A stretch of 32,447 bases of DNA, taken from positions 1 through 32,447 of the forward strand of contig CALGQU010000077.1 in the NCBI GenBank assembly GCA_937959125.1. The letters are read 5' to 3'. How positions within the stretch are numbered: the stretch's first letter is position 1; each line of letters begins with the position of its first letter. The position numbers were made by a program, and so were the translations under genes. Positions 1-7,412 of the stretch are shown piece by piece. This stretch comes from an uncultured Croceitalea sp. (GTDB lineage Bacteria; Bacteroidota; Bacteroidia; Flavobacteriales; Flavobacteriaceae). The notes beneath the pieces are model-generated. The model did not search any database, was not told where the DNA came from, and saw only the letters and a list, made by a program, of their open reading frames with translations.

Positions 1-977
1 GGTATAGTAAAATCTGAAAAGCTAGCTGAGGAATCAACGAAATCCTCGAAGAATAGATAACGATATTCATCCACTACTGAGAAGGCATTGTTATTACAAT
101 CAAATCCGGTGTTGTAGAGGAACACATCATCTGGATTGGCATTTGCCCCTCTTGTTGTTATCATTACTTGTGACGGAGTCCCATTAGTACTATTTTCCGC
201 AAAAGAGGCGGAATAATCCGAGCCTCGACCGTCAAGAAAATTGCATAATTCGTCATCAGGAAAATCGGTAATGTCTACCGTAATTTCCCTTGGATTAGTA
301 GGCTCTACGATATCGTTTTCTGTTGGTATACCCGCTGCTTCTTGTAAACTTAGAAGGTCAGTTCCCGGTTCTATGTTGGCGATGGAACTTAAAAAGCCAA
401 AACCCTCAGTAAGTACTTTATAAGAGGTGATGACAAACTCCTGTCTTTCAAAAGCATCACCAGCATATAGTCTTATAGTTTCAAATGGATTTTCAACTTG
501 TACAGTTTGAACTAAAGCTCCATCCAGTGTATTCACTGAATAGAATAAGAGTTGATTTCCTTCTGGAGAAAAAGAGTCAGCTGCAATGCTAGCTACCAAT
601 CGTACCAAAGTAACAGTCTGGGATATTGAATTTTGATTACCTGCGTTATCCGTAGAAGTGACTTCAATTATGGTTTCTCCGGTAGGAAAATCAAATGGGT
701 CAAGTTCAAAAGAAAAACTTTTCAATGATGAACTGAGGGCCTCCTCTCCATTCACTGAAATTGTAGTGGTCGTTTCTTCAGATTCATCGGTTATCTCCAA
801 TTCCAGCAAGCTTAAAACTTCAATTGTACTTTCTTCTAATCCAGTAATACTGATTGTTGGTGGAGTAATATCCTCTTGGCCACTGGTAGGAGGGTCCGGG
901 GATGAATCTTGTTGCTCTGAATCATTGGTACATCCTATACCAATAACAAACAAAAAAAATAAGATGTCCTTTCTCAT
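1..977 (-). CDS. Ig-like domain lipoprotein, partial (3' end outside window)
   Basis: An uninterrupted minus-strand frame runs from an ATG at 977 to the window edge, about 325 codons with no stop. The N-terminus is a short basic and hydrophobic signal ending in the lipobox-like I-G-C (Cys16), followed by an acidic, Ser/Pro-rich linker, so it is probably an outer-membrane or surface lipoprotein. Residues about 36-125 begin DITPPTISI and include a TSTDNAGN segment, which resembles bacterial Ig-like/HYR beta-sandwich repeats. The rest is acidic and I do not recognise it. No catalytic motif is visible and the C-terminus is missing. The codons look more AT-rich than those of the genes from 1380 onward, which could mean separate acquisition, but this was judged by eye. 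The reading frame is certain; the function is not. Confidence 0.7.
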   Translation of the reverse strand, partial: MRKDILFFLFVIGIGCTNDSEQQDSSPDPPTSGQEDITPPTISITGLEESTIEVLSLLELEITDESEETTTTISVNGEEALSSSLKSFSFELDPFDFPTGETIIEVTSTDNAGNQNSISQTVTLVRLVASIAADSFSPEGNQLLFYSVNTLDGALVQTVQVENPFETIRLYAGDAFERQEFVITSYKVLTEGFGFLSSIANIEPGTDLLSLQEAAGIPTENDIVEPTNPREITVDITDFPDDELCNFLDGRGSDYSASFAENSTNGTPSQVMITTRGANANPDDVFLYNTGFDCNNNAFSVVDEYRYLFFEDFVDSSASFSDFTI

Positions 978-1379
978 AACTACAATTATAAAATTAAAAG
1001 TACAGATTAAAACAAGAAAAGAGAAATATTTTCTATTCTGTAACTCCTATTACCTTTATCCCAGGAAACGTCCATGTTGAGAAATTCAATTTTTGTTTAA
1101 GTGAAATAGTTACTGGCAATGATATGGTTTCATATGATAAGATTACCCCTCAAATGCCAGAAAACTGGACAAATGCGATTGTTTTGAGTACACTACCTAA
1201 ATAAGGCCCACAGGCCATTTATGGGGAATATCTTAATTTAGAGACAAGCCTGGGCATGGTATACCTTTTGGTTGTACAAATAAATTTATGGAAATTGTCC
1301 AATACGGCCTTCCCCCTTCGTCATACCCATGAAAACAACGTAAAACAGTTCGCCCAAGCGAACATAAAAATGTAAACCA
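978..1379. other. Gene-poor intergenic region with a possible coding remnant
   Basis: About 400 bases separate the lipoprotein gene, read leftward, from the DGPF gene, read rightward. The only structure I see is a stop-free plus-strand stretch at 998-1204 that reads like protein near its end (YDKITPQMPENW) but has no good start upstream, only an internal ATG at 1131. It may be the tail of a decayed gene or chance. A near-consensus -7 element (TA-CCT-TTTG, one base longer than TAnnTTTG) lies around 1262-1270. Confidence 0.2.
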
Positions 1380-1736
1380 ATGAGTAATTTTTTGTATTTA
1401 TTTAGAGGAGGAGAAGAGAGTTTTGAAAAACTTTCCCAAGAAGAAAAGCAAGCACATATGCAGGTCTGGGGGACTTGGATGGGAAAGCTTCAAGAAAAGG
1501 GCCAGCTTTTGGATGGTTTCCCGTTGGAAGCGGATGGAAAGGTAGTCCATAGCAAAGGCGATATGGTCACTAACGGGCCATATGCCGAAGGTGCGGAACT
1601 TGTGGGGGGATATTTGATCGTTTCGGCCAAAGATATGGATGGAGCCATAGAAATTTCCAAAGGATGCCCCATATTCGATTATGAAGGGAGTACCATAGAA
1701 GTAAGGGAAATCCTTACCATGGATAATCCTTACTAA
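1380..1736 (+). CDS. DGPF/YCII-related domain protein
   Basis: This 118-residue protein matches the YCII-related (DGPF, COG3795) family in length and pattern. It has an N-terminal LYLFRGGE strand, a central helix with MQVWGTWMGKL, and the signature NGPYAEGAELVGGYLIV at about 61-77, the local version of the DGPF...GGYY motif. The family has a ferredoxin-like alpha/beta fold, and its biochemical role is unknown. The next gene, on the same strand, is an ECF42-type sigma factor. DGPF genes are the known conserved neighbours of ECF42 sigma factors and are often their targets, so the pair is probably one regulatory unit. The start is the ATG at 1380. Confidence 0.85.
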   Translation: MSNFLYLFRGGEESFEKLSQEEKQAHMQVWGTWMGKLQEKGQLLDGFPLEADGKVVHSKGDMVTNGPYAEGAELVGGYLIVSAKDMDGAIEISKGCPIFDYEGSTIEVREILTMDNPY

Positions 1737-1749
1737 ATCCTAATAGTAT

Positions 1750-1776
1750 GGAAGCCCGATGTTAGGTTGGGCTTCC
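1750..1776 (+). promoter_or_regulatory. Intercistronic hairpin before the sigma-factor start
   Basis: GGAAGCCC (1750-1757) pairs perfectly with GGGCTTCC (1769-1776) around an 11-base loop. It lies between the DGPF stop and the sigma-factor ATG at 1786. No T-run follows, so it is not an ordinary terminator. It could act as an attenuator, an mRNA processing or stability element, or a control on translation of the sigma factor. Confidence 0.55.
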
Positions 1777-1785
1777 CCAATTTAT

Positions 1786-3021
1786 ATGGAACAACAACTC
1801 AACAATACCGTCACCCACCTTTTCAGGAACGAATATGGAAGAATAATTGCCCTATTAACGAGTAAGTATGGGGTGTCCCATATAGAAAAAATTGAAGATG
1901 CCGTACAGGACACGTTTTTAAAGGCGATGCGCATTTGGGGGTATCAAAAAATTCCGGATAATCCTACCGCTTGGTTGTATAAGGTGGCCAATAATGGCTT
2001 GCTGGATAAACTGAGGCGAGCAAAAAAGATGTCTTATACCGCTGATGAAAACTCCCATTTTGAAGCTACTACGGAGGCTAGTGAATTTTACTCCAATACG
2101 GAAATCACCGATAGTCAATTAAAACTGATTTTTGCTTGTTGCCATCCATCACTTTCCAAAGAGCATCAGCTTGTTTTAAGCCTTAAGCTTATTGGGGGTT
2201 TTAGCAATAAAGAACTGTCGGATGCCCTACTTAAAAAAAAGGAAACCGTTGCCAAGTCGTTCACCAGGGCTAAAAAGAAATTTAAGGAAGAGGTGCAATT
2301 GCTTCAAATTCCGGTGCAAATGGGCCTACAATCCAGACTATTTGTGGTATTACAGGTGATTTACCTCCTTTTCTCAGAAGGCTATGCCGCTACTTCGGGA
2401 GAACAGATCCTAAAACGGGATATCTGTTATGAAGCTTTACGCCTGGCCTTGTTGCTTAAAAAGAACCCGTATTGCCAACACCCCAACCTAAATGCCTTGA
2501 TCGCATTGATCTGTTTTCATGCGTCGCGCTTTGATGCCCGTATCAACGATGCGGGGGAGTTGGTTACCTTGGAGTTTCAAGATAGGCGATTGTACAACAA
2601 AGAATTGATGGCCATTGGGAGTGCCCACCTAGAGCAAGCGGGTAGTGCGGATACCTTGCCCTCCAAATACCATTTGGAAGCTGCCGTATCTTACCATCAT
2701 TGTACGGCCCCTACCTTTAAGGAAACCGATTGGGCCACTATTCTAAAGCTTTACCAGTTGCAGGTACAGACCCAGTATTCCCCAATGGCCGCTTTGAACA
2801 GCATTATTCCTTATGCAAAGGTGCATGGCCCAAAAAAAGGACTGGAGGCGTTGGAAGCTTGGAAAAACAAAAACGATTATAAGCAAGTTGCCTTGTTCTA
2901 TACGATACGTGCGGAATTATTGGCCGAGTTGAAAAAAGAGTTTAAGCCAGATATACGGAAAGCGATTGCACTTACGGAAAATGTTTTGGTAAGGCGTTAT
3001 TTGAAAAAAAAACTGGAATGA
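1786..3021 (+). CDS. ECF42-type RNA polymerase sigma factor with TPR-like C-terminal extension
   Basis: This is a predicted sigma-70-family factor (COG4941 type). Region 2 spans about 10-80 (IEDAVQDTFLKAM, then PTAWLYKVANNGLLDKLRR). Region 4 spans about 120-175 (FACCHPSLSKEHQLVLSL, with helix-turn-helix FSNKELSDALLKKKETVAKSFTRAKK). The remaining 230 or so residues form the helical TPR-like extension that marks ECF42 factors, where it replaces a classical anti-sigma partner. The frame is open from an ATG at 1759, but that codon lies inside the hairpin loop. The ATG at 1786 gives a protein starting MEQQLNNTV, 411 residues long, and is preferred. The gene lies 49 bases after the DGPF gene. Its signal and regulon cannot be read from the sequence. 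Confidence 0.88.
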   Translation: MEQQLNNTVTHLFRNEYGRIIALLTSKYGVSHIEKIEDAVQDTFLKAMRIWGYQKIPDNPTAWLYKVANNGLLDKLRRAKKMSYTADENSHFEATTEASEFYSNTEITDSQLKLIFACCHPSLSKEHQLVLSLKLIGGFSNKELSDALLKKKETVAKSFTRAKKKFKEEVQLLQIPVQMGLQSRLFVVLQVIYLLFSEGYAATSGEQILKRDICYEALRLALLLKKNPYCQHPNLNALIALICFHASRFDARINDAGELVTLEFQDRRLYNKELMAIGSAHLEQAGSADTLPSKYHLEAAVSYHHCTAPTFKETDWATILKLYQLQVQTQYSPMAALNSIIPYAKVHGPKKGLEALEAWKNKNDYKQVALFYTIRAELLAELKKEFKPDIRKAIALTENVLVRRYLKKKLE

Positions 3022-3084
3022 ACGTAAAAAAGTAGTCTATGAAAGGCTATTTGGAAAGCAATAGATGATGAAACGCAGTTTGGC

Positions 3085-3315
3085 TTATGCCATTTTGGCC
3101 CTGTTGTTCTTGGTAACGAATTTCAACGATTTTTTTACGCGACTATTTTTATCAAGGTAAAGTCTTGCAATTTCTTGGGTGGAGCTAGCCTTCTTAGCAA
3201 CGGTAATTTCCAAAGTTACAGGGGCCATGGTAGTTGCTACTTTTACTTCTTTGGTATGACCAAGAGCGGTAGCGGTGATAAAGAGGGCGAAAAAAAGGGT
3301 TATTATTGCTTTCAT
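3085..3315 (-). CDS. Small secreted protein of unknown function
   Basis: A 76-residue protein with a clear Sec signal peptide (MKAII, then a hydrophobic core to about residue 18) and a lysine- and threonine-rich mature part of about 57 residues ending in KNNRAKMA. I do not recognise a domain. The gene is monocistronic, converging on the sigma-factor gene and lying downstream of the subtilase gene on the same strand. A 13-bp palindrome sits four bases upstream of its ATG, which suggests tight control. It could be a small periplasmic stress or adaptor protein, but nothing in the sequence proves this. Confidence 0.6.
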   Translation of the reverse strand: MKAIITLFFALFITATALGHTKEVKVATTMAPVTLEITVAKKASSTQEIARLYLDKNSRVKKSLKFVTKNNRAKMA

Positions 3316-3319
3316 GGCA

Positions 3320-3348
3320 TAAGTAATTTTACAGGGTAAAATTACTTA
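3320..3348 (-). promoter_or_regulatory. 13-bp palindrome in the leader of the small secreted protein gene
   Basis: TAAGTAATTTTAC (3320-3332) and GTAAAATTACTTA (3336-3348) are exact reverse complements separated by AGG. The nearer arm ends four bases from the ATG at 3315. As DNA it could be an operator. As RNA it would be a 13-bp hairpin just before the start codon, able to block ribosome binding. No T-run follows it on the minus strand. Confidence 0.6.
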
Positions 3349-3417
3349 GAGTCTGTTTTTAGTACCATTTTCGTCGTTTAAGCCCTATAAAACTCGATTA
3401 AAAACAAAAGCTTGGAT

Positions 3418-3448
3418 AAACGGTTAAAAAATACCGATAACCGTTTTT
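3418..3448. terminator. Hairpin with flanking A/T runs, likely terminator
   Basis: AAACGGTTA (3418-3426) pairs with TAACCGTTT (3438-3446) around an 11-base A-rich loop, and the plus strand continues with T's. It lies about 60 bases beyond the stop of the large protease gene (minus strand), where a terminator is expected, although the longer T-run is on the plus strand. The same 12-mer ATAACCGTTTTT recurs in the palindrome at 21299-21329, so an operator role is an alternative. Confidence 0.45.
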
Positions 3449-3507
3449 GGTAACACAAACCACTTATCGATAGAGAGTGCATTTAACCGGGAAAAGCACT
3501 TTGGCTT

Positions 3508-6348
3508 CTACTGTTTATTAATAAGTTTACTATAGCGTTCCCCACTTTGTGTTACTAAAACCAAGGCGTAAGTGCCACTGGGCAATTGTTCCAGGCCAAT
3601 AAAGTTTTGTCCCGCATTGATTTCCTTAGATAAGATAAACCTTCCGTCCAATCCGTAAATGGTCATAAAGGCTGCCTCCTCCCCAAAATCCTTGCTGATG
3701 ATATTAATGCCGTTGGTGATAGGGTTGGGAAAGCTGATAAATGCTTTCTCTGATAAAAAAATGGCCCGGGTCTCTTCGGATATTAGCATGGAACCGTCGG
3801 CTAACACCGTTTTTAGCCGATAGGTGTTGCTGCCCTCTTGGGGGGAGTCGTCCGTAAACCGTACCAAGAGGCTGTTAGGGGCATCCGTTTCTGCAATGAC
3901 AACAAAGACATCACTACGTTTTTTCTCTACCGCTATGCTAACAACGTTAAAAATACTGGAGAGGTTACCTTGCAGTTCAATGGCGGTATTGTTTTGGTTC
4001 GCCTCCGCGAGTAAAAAACTAGTGTAGCAGTTAATGGGAAAATTGCGAGAGTCTATGGTTTCACTTTGCACACCGGATGCCCCATTGGAAAACAATGGAC
4101 GAATAGCGAAATAGGGGGAACTGTCCTGTCTGTTTTGGACCACATAGGTGGTATCCGATACTTGGGCGATCGGAGCCAAACGATTACCTGCTAAATTATA
4201 AACGGTATAGGCCGCCGCCGCTTGGGAAGGATTCCATTGCAGTTCCAAGGTGTCTTCACAATTAAGGCTTACGGATAATTGGTTACTGCGCGAAACAAAA
4301 AAAGGATCCGAAATAAATTCTTGGGTACCATCACTAATTTTTAACAGCGCAGCAGTGTTTACATCTTCTGGTGGTGTCCAAAGGTAATATCCTGGTGCTA
4401 ATGGAACAGCACTGGCAATGGTTTCCCATGTTGTCCCATCGTCATAACTTACGGAGAGGATACCGTTTTGGGTAGTAAGAGTACTATTCCATCTCAAATA
4501 GGTAGGCGTTTCACCATCATAAGGGAGATTATCCCCTTCCAAAGGGTAGTTCCACTCAAAATTAGCCGCTTCTTCCCAACTATACGCAATTGCAAATGCT
4601 TGATAAGGGCTTTGGAGGTTGAATGGGTTGACAGTGATGTCCAACTGCCCCGACACTGATGACGGAATATTAACTTGCTCTATTGTATTTAAATGGTCCG
4701 CACCCCTTGCAGCCTGGTTTCCAAGGGTGTTTAAGGATGGACTGCTATCCAATACCCATGGCAAATAAGTTTGGCCCTGGCCGGAAACCGTAAGGTCAAG
4801 GTCGTTGATCAAAGCCAATTGGTCATTTGCATTAGCGGGTAAATCCGTCCAAACTAAAGTGACTTTTATATTTTTAGCCCCTTCGGGAATGGAAATACGA
4901 TAGGCTTTAGGTGTGTTCGCAACAACGGAGTCCACTAAAAAAGTACCGTCCTTTTGTATTTTTAATGCCTTATAGGCATTTAGATTCCCATAGCCGGTAT
5001 CAAAATCGGGACCTAAAGCACCAATATCGTCGGCCCCACCTATGAGCATTGCTTTGAGTAGCGAAGCGGAAGCCACCTTGTCAAAAGATTGCTGATACTG
5101 CTTTTGCAGCAGCCCTGCCACAGCGCTGGTCAGTGCGGTGGCATTGGAAGTTCCTATAATACTGTACGCCACCAATTCTGGTTTTACCCTGCCGTCAAAG
5201 GCGGGACCACGTGAAGAAAAAGACATACGTTGGTATTCTTCATCTACTGCTCCTATAGTGAGTATGTTTTTGGCCATTTTAAAATTTCCGGTAAGATTGG
5301 CGTAGGTACCCAATTCCCGGTACGGGCCTTCTGCTGGTATTTGCTCCCCAGCATTACCGGCGGAAAAAATATGCAGCTCGTTGGGATGCTCATAAACATG
5401 GCGGTCATACGCTTCTGCCAAAACACCATAAAAATTTTCAAGCTGTGTTCCGTAGGAGTGATTTTGTACAAAAATACCGTCTTGCGATAGGTAAAGAGAA
5501 CCATCTGGAAAGATATTTTCAAAATTGGACAAGCTAATTTTCGCATTGGGGGCGACTCCTCTTCCTTTAATGGAAGAATTGCCCAAACCGGAAATAATGG
5601 TTGCCATATCCGTGGCGTGCCCATCAATGGTTGCAGAAGCCAATGGAGAGGGTACAAGCTTATCGATAAGATCAATATCATCCGCAGAAAACAAATTATC
5701 CTTTAGTGATATAATGAGGTCTTCCCCAAAAGTGCCCCCCAACTCACGTTGAAACCTGGGAATCGTATTTATGGATGGGTTGAGGTCCAATACCGTACTT
5801 TCCAATTGGGGCGTAAAGGATTCTTTTCCAATAAAACGGATTTCCGGTTGGGACAGTAAATGATCAAGGATATGTTCTTTAGGGCCAAACAATTGGATAT
5901 ACTGTCCATAAACACCTTTAACTGAAATAGCGTCAACCTGGCTTAACAGGGCTAAGGTGTGTTTTGGCATGGTGGATTGCACTACAAAATGGCCGGGACC
6001 TTCCTTTGTGTCTTTCAAGAGGTGGGTAGAAAGTTTCCAAGTATCCTTAGCTTCTGCCAATGGGAAGGTAGTTGACAAACGGTTCCATTGGTCCGTAGGA
6101 AAGGAAACGATGTAGTGGGAACTATCCAACCGTCTTAAAATCGTTACCGCTGTTAGGTATTTATAGGTGTCTGGGGTAGTTCTTAAAATGGCGGTCGACC
6201 TAGTATTCTTTTTACCATTTTCAAAAATGGTATGGGACGCCCCATCACCCATAAAACCCTGCCATTTTGGGGCTATATTTTCTTGGGCTTGCATGCCGGG
6301 CATACAAACAAAAAAGAAAAACCATAGAAAACTTAGGGATTGTTTCAT
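3508..6348 (-). CDS. S8 (subtilisin-like) serine protease with T9SS type A sorting domain
   Basis: A 946-residue secreted protease. A signal peptide (about 1-22, ending MQAQ) is followed by an N-terminal prodomain-like region (about 25-190) and a subtilase domain (about 200-465). Likely catalytic residues are Asp217 (ISLKDNLF), His244 (GHATDMA) and Ser401 (GTSNATAL), with oxyanion Asn332 in SAGNAGE. A proprotein-convertase-like beta domain follows (about 490-610, with VTLVWTDLPA and LINDLDLTV), then fibronectin-like regions. The last 75 or so residues (FPNPITNG to the end) match the Por-secretion type A sorting domain recognised by the type IX system, so the protein is probably exported to the surface or medium. 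The GTS motif lacks the usual proline after GTSxA. It is transcribed divergently from the M57 protease gene. Confidence 0.9.
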   Translation of the reverse strand: MKQSLSFLWFFFFVCMPGMQAQENIAPKWQGFMGDGASHTIFENGKKNTRSTAILRTTPDTYKYLTAVTILRRLDSSHYIVSFPTDQWNRLSTTFPLAEAKDTWKLSTHLLKDTKEGPGHFVVQSTMPKHTLALLSQVDAISVKGVYGQYIQLFGPKEHILDHLLSQPEIRFIGKESFTPQLESTVLDLNPSINTIPRFQRELGGTFGEDLIISLKDNLFSADDIDLIDKLVPSPLASATIDGHATDMATIISGLGNSSIKGRGVAPNAKISLSNFENIFPDGSLYLSQDGIFVQNHSYGTQLENFYGVLAEAYDRHVYEHPNELHIFSAGNAGEQIPAEGPYRELGTYANLTGNFKMAKNILTIGAVDEEYQRMSFSSRGPAFDGRVKPELVAYSIIGTSNATALTSAVAGLLQKQYQQSFDKVASASLLKAMLIGGADDIGALGPDFDTGYGNLNAYKALKIQKDGTFLVDSVVANTPKAYRISIPEGAKNIKVTLVWTDLPANANDQLALINDLDLTVSGQGQTYLPWVLDSSPSLNTLGNQAARGADHLNTIEQVNIPSSVSGQLDITVNPFNLQSPYQAFAIAYSWEEAANFEWNYPLEGDNLPYDGETPTYLRWNSTLTTQNGILSVSYDDGTTWETIASAVPLAPGYYLWTPPEDVNTAALLKISDGTQEFISDPFFVSRSNQLSVSLNCEDTLELQWNPSQAAAAYTVYNLAGNRLAPIAQVSDTTYVVQNRQDSSPYFAIRPLFSNGASGVQSETIDSRNFPINCYTSFLLAEANQNNTAIELQGNLSSIFNVVSIAVEKKRSDVFVVIAETDAPNSLLVRFTDDSPQEGSNTYRLKTVLADGSMLISEETRAIFLSEKAFISFPNPITNGINIISKDFGEEAAFMTIYGLDGRFILSKEINAGQNFIGLEQLPSGTYALVLVTQSGERYSKLINKQ

Positions 6349-6428
6349 ATAGTAAAAAACTACAAGGAATTTAAGATAATATTTACAAGAATTGGCTATT
6401 TAAGAATATTTTTTAATAAATTGTTAAC

Positions 6429-6440
6429 AAGAAATTTCTT
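6429..6440. promoter_or_regulatory. 12-bp palindrome between divergent protease genes
   Basis: AAGAAATTTCTT is a perfect self-complementary 12-mer, next to a GTTAAC palindrome, in the AT-rich 130-base region between the two divergent protease genes. It is a possible shared operator, but palindromes of this kind are common by chance in AT-rich spacers. Confidence 0.25.
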
Positions 6441-6478
6441 AAAAATAGTTTAAACATTAACTTTAAATCTTACAAAAA

Positions 6479-7330
6479 ATGAAAAGTAAATTTAATTTTT
6501 TGGCATGTTTGTCAATGGCGGGAATGGTGTTCTTTTCTTCCTGCGAAACCGAAGATGTGATCGTAGAAGAAGAAGCTGTTACCGAGTTGGAAGTAACCCC
6601 CGCCTTGCGCGCCCAGCTTGACAATTTGGCGCTAAGCAGTACGGTGGTGGAACCCTATCAGGTAAACTTTCCGGATGGAAGTGAATTCTCTGGCTTTTTG
6701 GTGGGTGGAGATATTATGATGACCCAAGAGGACATCATGAGCAGAAGCATCTTTTCCGATGAGGGGGGTATCCAAAGCGAACAGTACCGTACCACTAATT
6801 TGGTAAGTAGCCCTAGGACCCTAAGCGTTATAGGGTATACAGGTAGTGGTTTTGGTCTGTCCAGTAGGGGAAGGACCGGGTTGCGTAGGGCCATCAACAA
6901 CTTTAATAATTTGAATTTGGAAATACGCTTTACCTTGCGCTTTGCTGCGAGTACGAATGCAGATATCGTGGTGTTCGACAATTCTGCAAACAATCCGGGA
7001 AGAGTTGGAGGTTCCGCTGGTTTTCCTTCCGCTGGTAACCCGAACAAATTTGTACAGATTTTTGGATTGGCCAACAGCTCCAGCGATGTAAACGAGCATG
7101 TGGTCACCCACGAAATTGGACATTCCGTTGGATTTCGCCATACCGACTTTTTTAGCAGACAAAGTTGTGGGGACAATATAAATGAAGGTTCTGCCGGTGT
7201 TGGGGCCATCCATATCCCCGGTACCCCAACAGGTTTTGATCCCTCTTCCATTATGTTGGCATGTTTTAGCAATAGCACCAATGGAGAGTTCAATAACAAT
7301 GATAGAACGGCACTCCGCTTTTTATATTAA
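6479..7330 (+). CDS. M57-family (HEIGH) zinc metalloprotease lipoprotein
   Basis: A 283-residue protein with a lipoprotein signal (FFSSC, Cys22) and an acidic linker. The catalytic domain carries HEIGHSVGFRH at 211-221: zinc ligands His211, His215 and His221, and catalytic Glu212. The SIM segment near residue 258 fits the Met-turn of metzincins. This matches the dual-action HEIGH metallopeptidase family (Peptidase M57), common in Bacteroidota. It is predicted to sit on the periplasmic or outer face of a membrane. The gene is monocistronic, with a terminator just downstream. It shares its upstream region with the divergent subtilase, so the two exoproteases may be co-regulated. Confidence 0.9.
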   Translation: MKSKFNFLACLSMAGMVFFSSCETEDVIVEEEAVTELEVTPALRAQLDNLALSSTVVEPYQVNFPDGSEFSGFLVGGDIMMTQEDIMSRSIFSDEGGIQSEQYRTTNLVSSPRTLSVIGYTGSGFGLSSRGRTGLRRAINNFNNLNLEIRFTLRFAASTNADIVVFDNSANNPGRVGGSAGFPSAGNPNKFVQIFGLANSSSDVNEHVVTHEIGHSVGFRHTDFFSRQSCGDNINEGSAGVGAIHIPGTPTGFDPSSIMLACFSNSTNGEFNNNDRTALRFLY

Positions 7331-7360
7331 GGGTTCCGCTATCACGACTAATTCATAAAA

Positions 7361-7401
7361 AAGGTCATCCGGGAATTGTTTTCTGGATGGCCTTGTTTTT
7401 T
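7361..7401. terminator. Bidirectional terminator between converging genes
   Basis: AAGGTCATCC (7361-7370) pairs with GGATGGCCTT (7385-7394) through ten pairs including one G-U, followed by GTTTTTT on the plus strand and with an A-run on the far side. It serves the M57 protease gene and, from the other strand, the glycosidase gene. Confidence 0.85.
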
Positions 7402-7412
7402 AGTGGTGGTTA

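Noticed and set aside
658-1080. A 140-residue plus-strand open frame at the left
   Set aside because: It is antisense to the start of the Ig-like lipoprotein gene and continues into spacer; its serine-rich composition is what an antisense shadow gives.
1203-1218. GGCC-CACA-GGCC inverted repeat as a terminator
   Set aside because: The stem is only four pairs, no T-run follows, and no gene ends upstream on that strand.
6658-7299. A 213-residue open frame on the minus strand inside the M57 protease gene
   Set aside because: It is antisense to a gene with an intact zinc motif and lipoprotein signal, and its translation has no recognisable domain. It is a shadow of the real gene's codon pattern.
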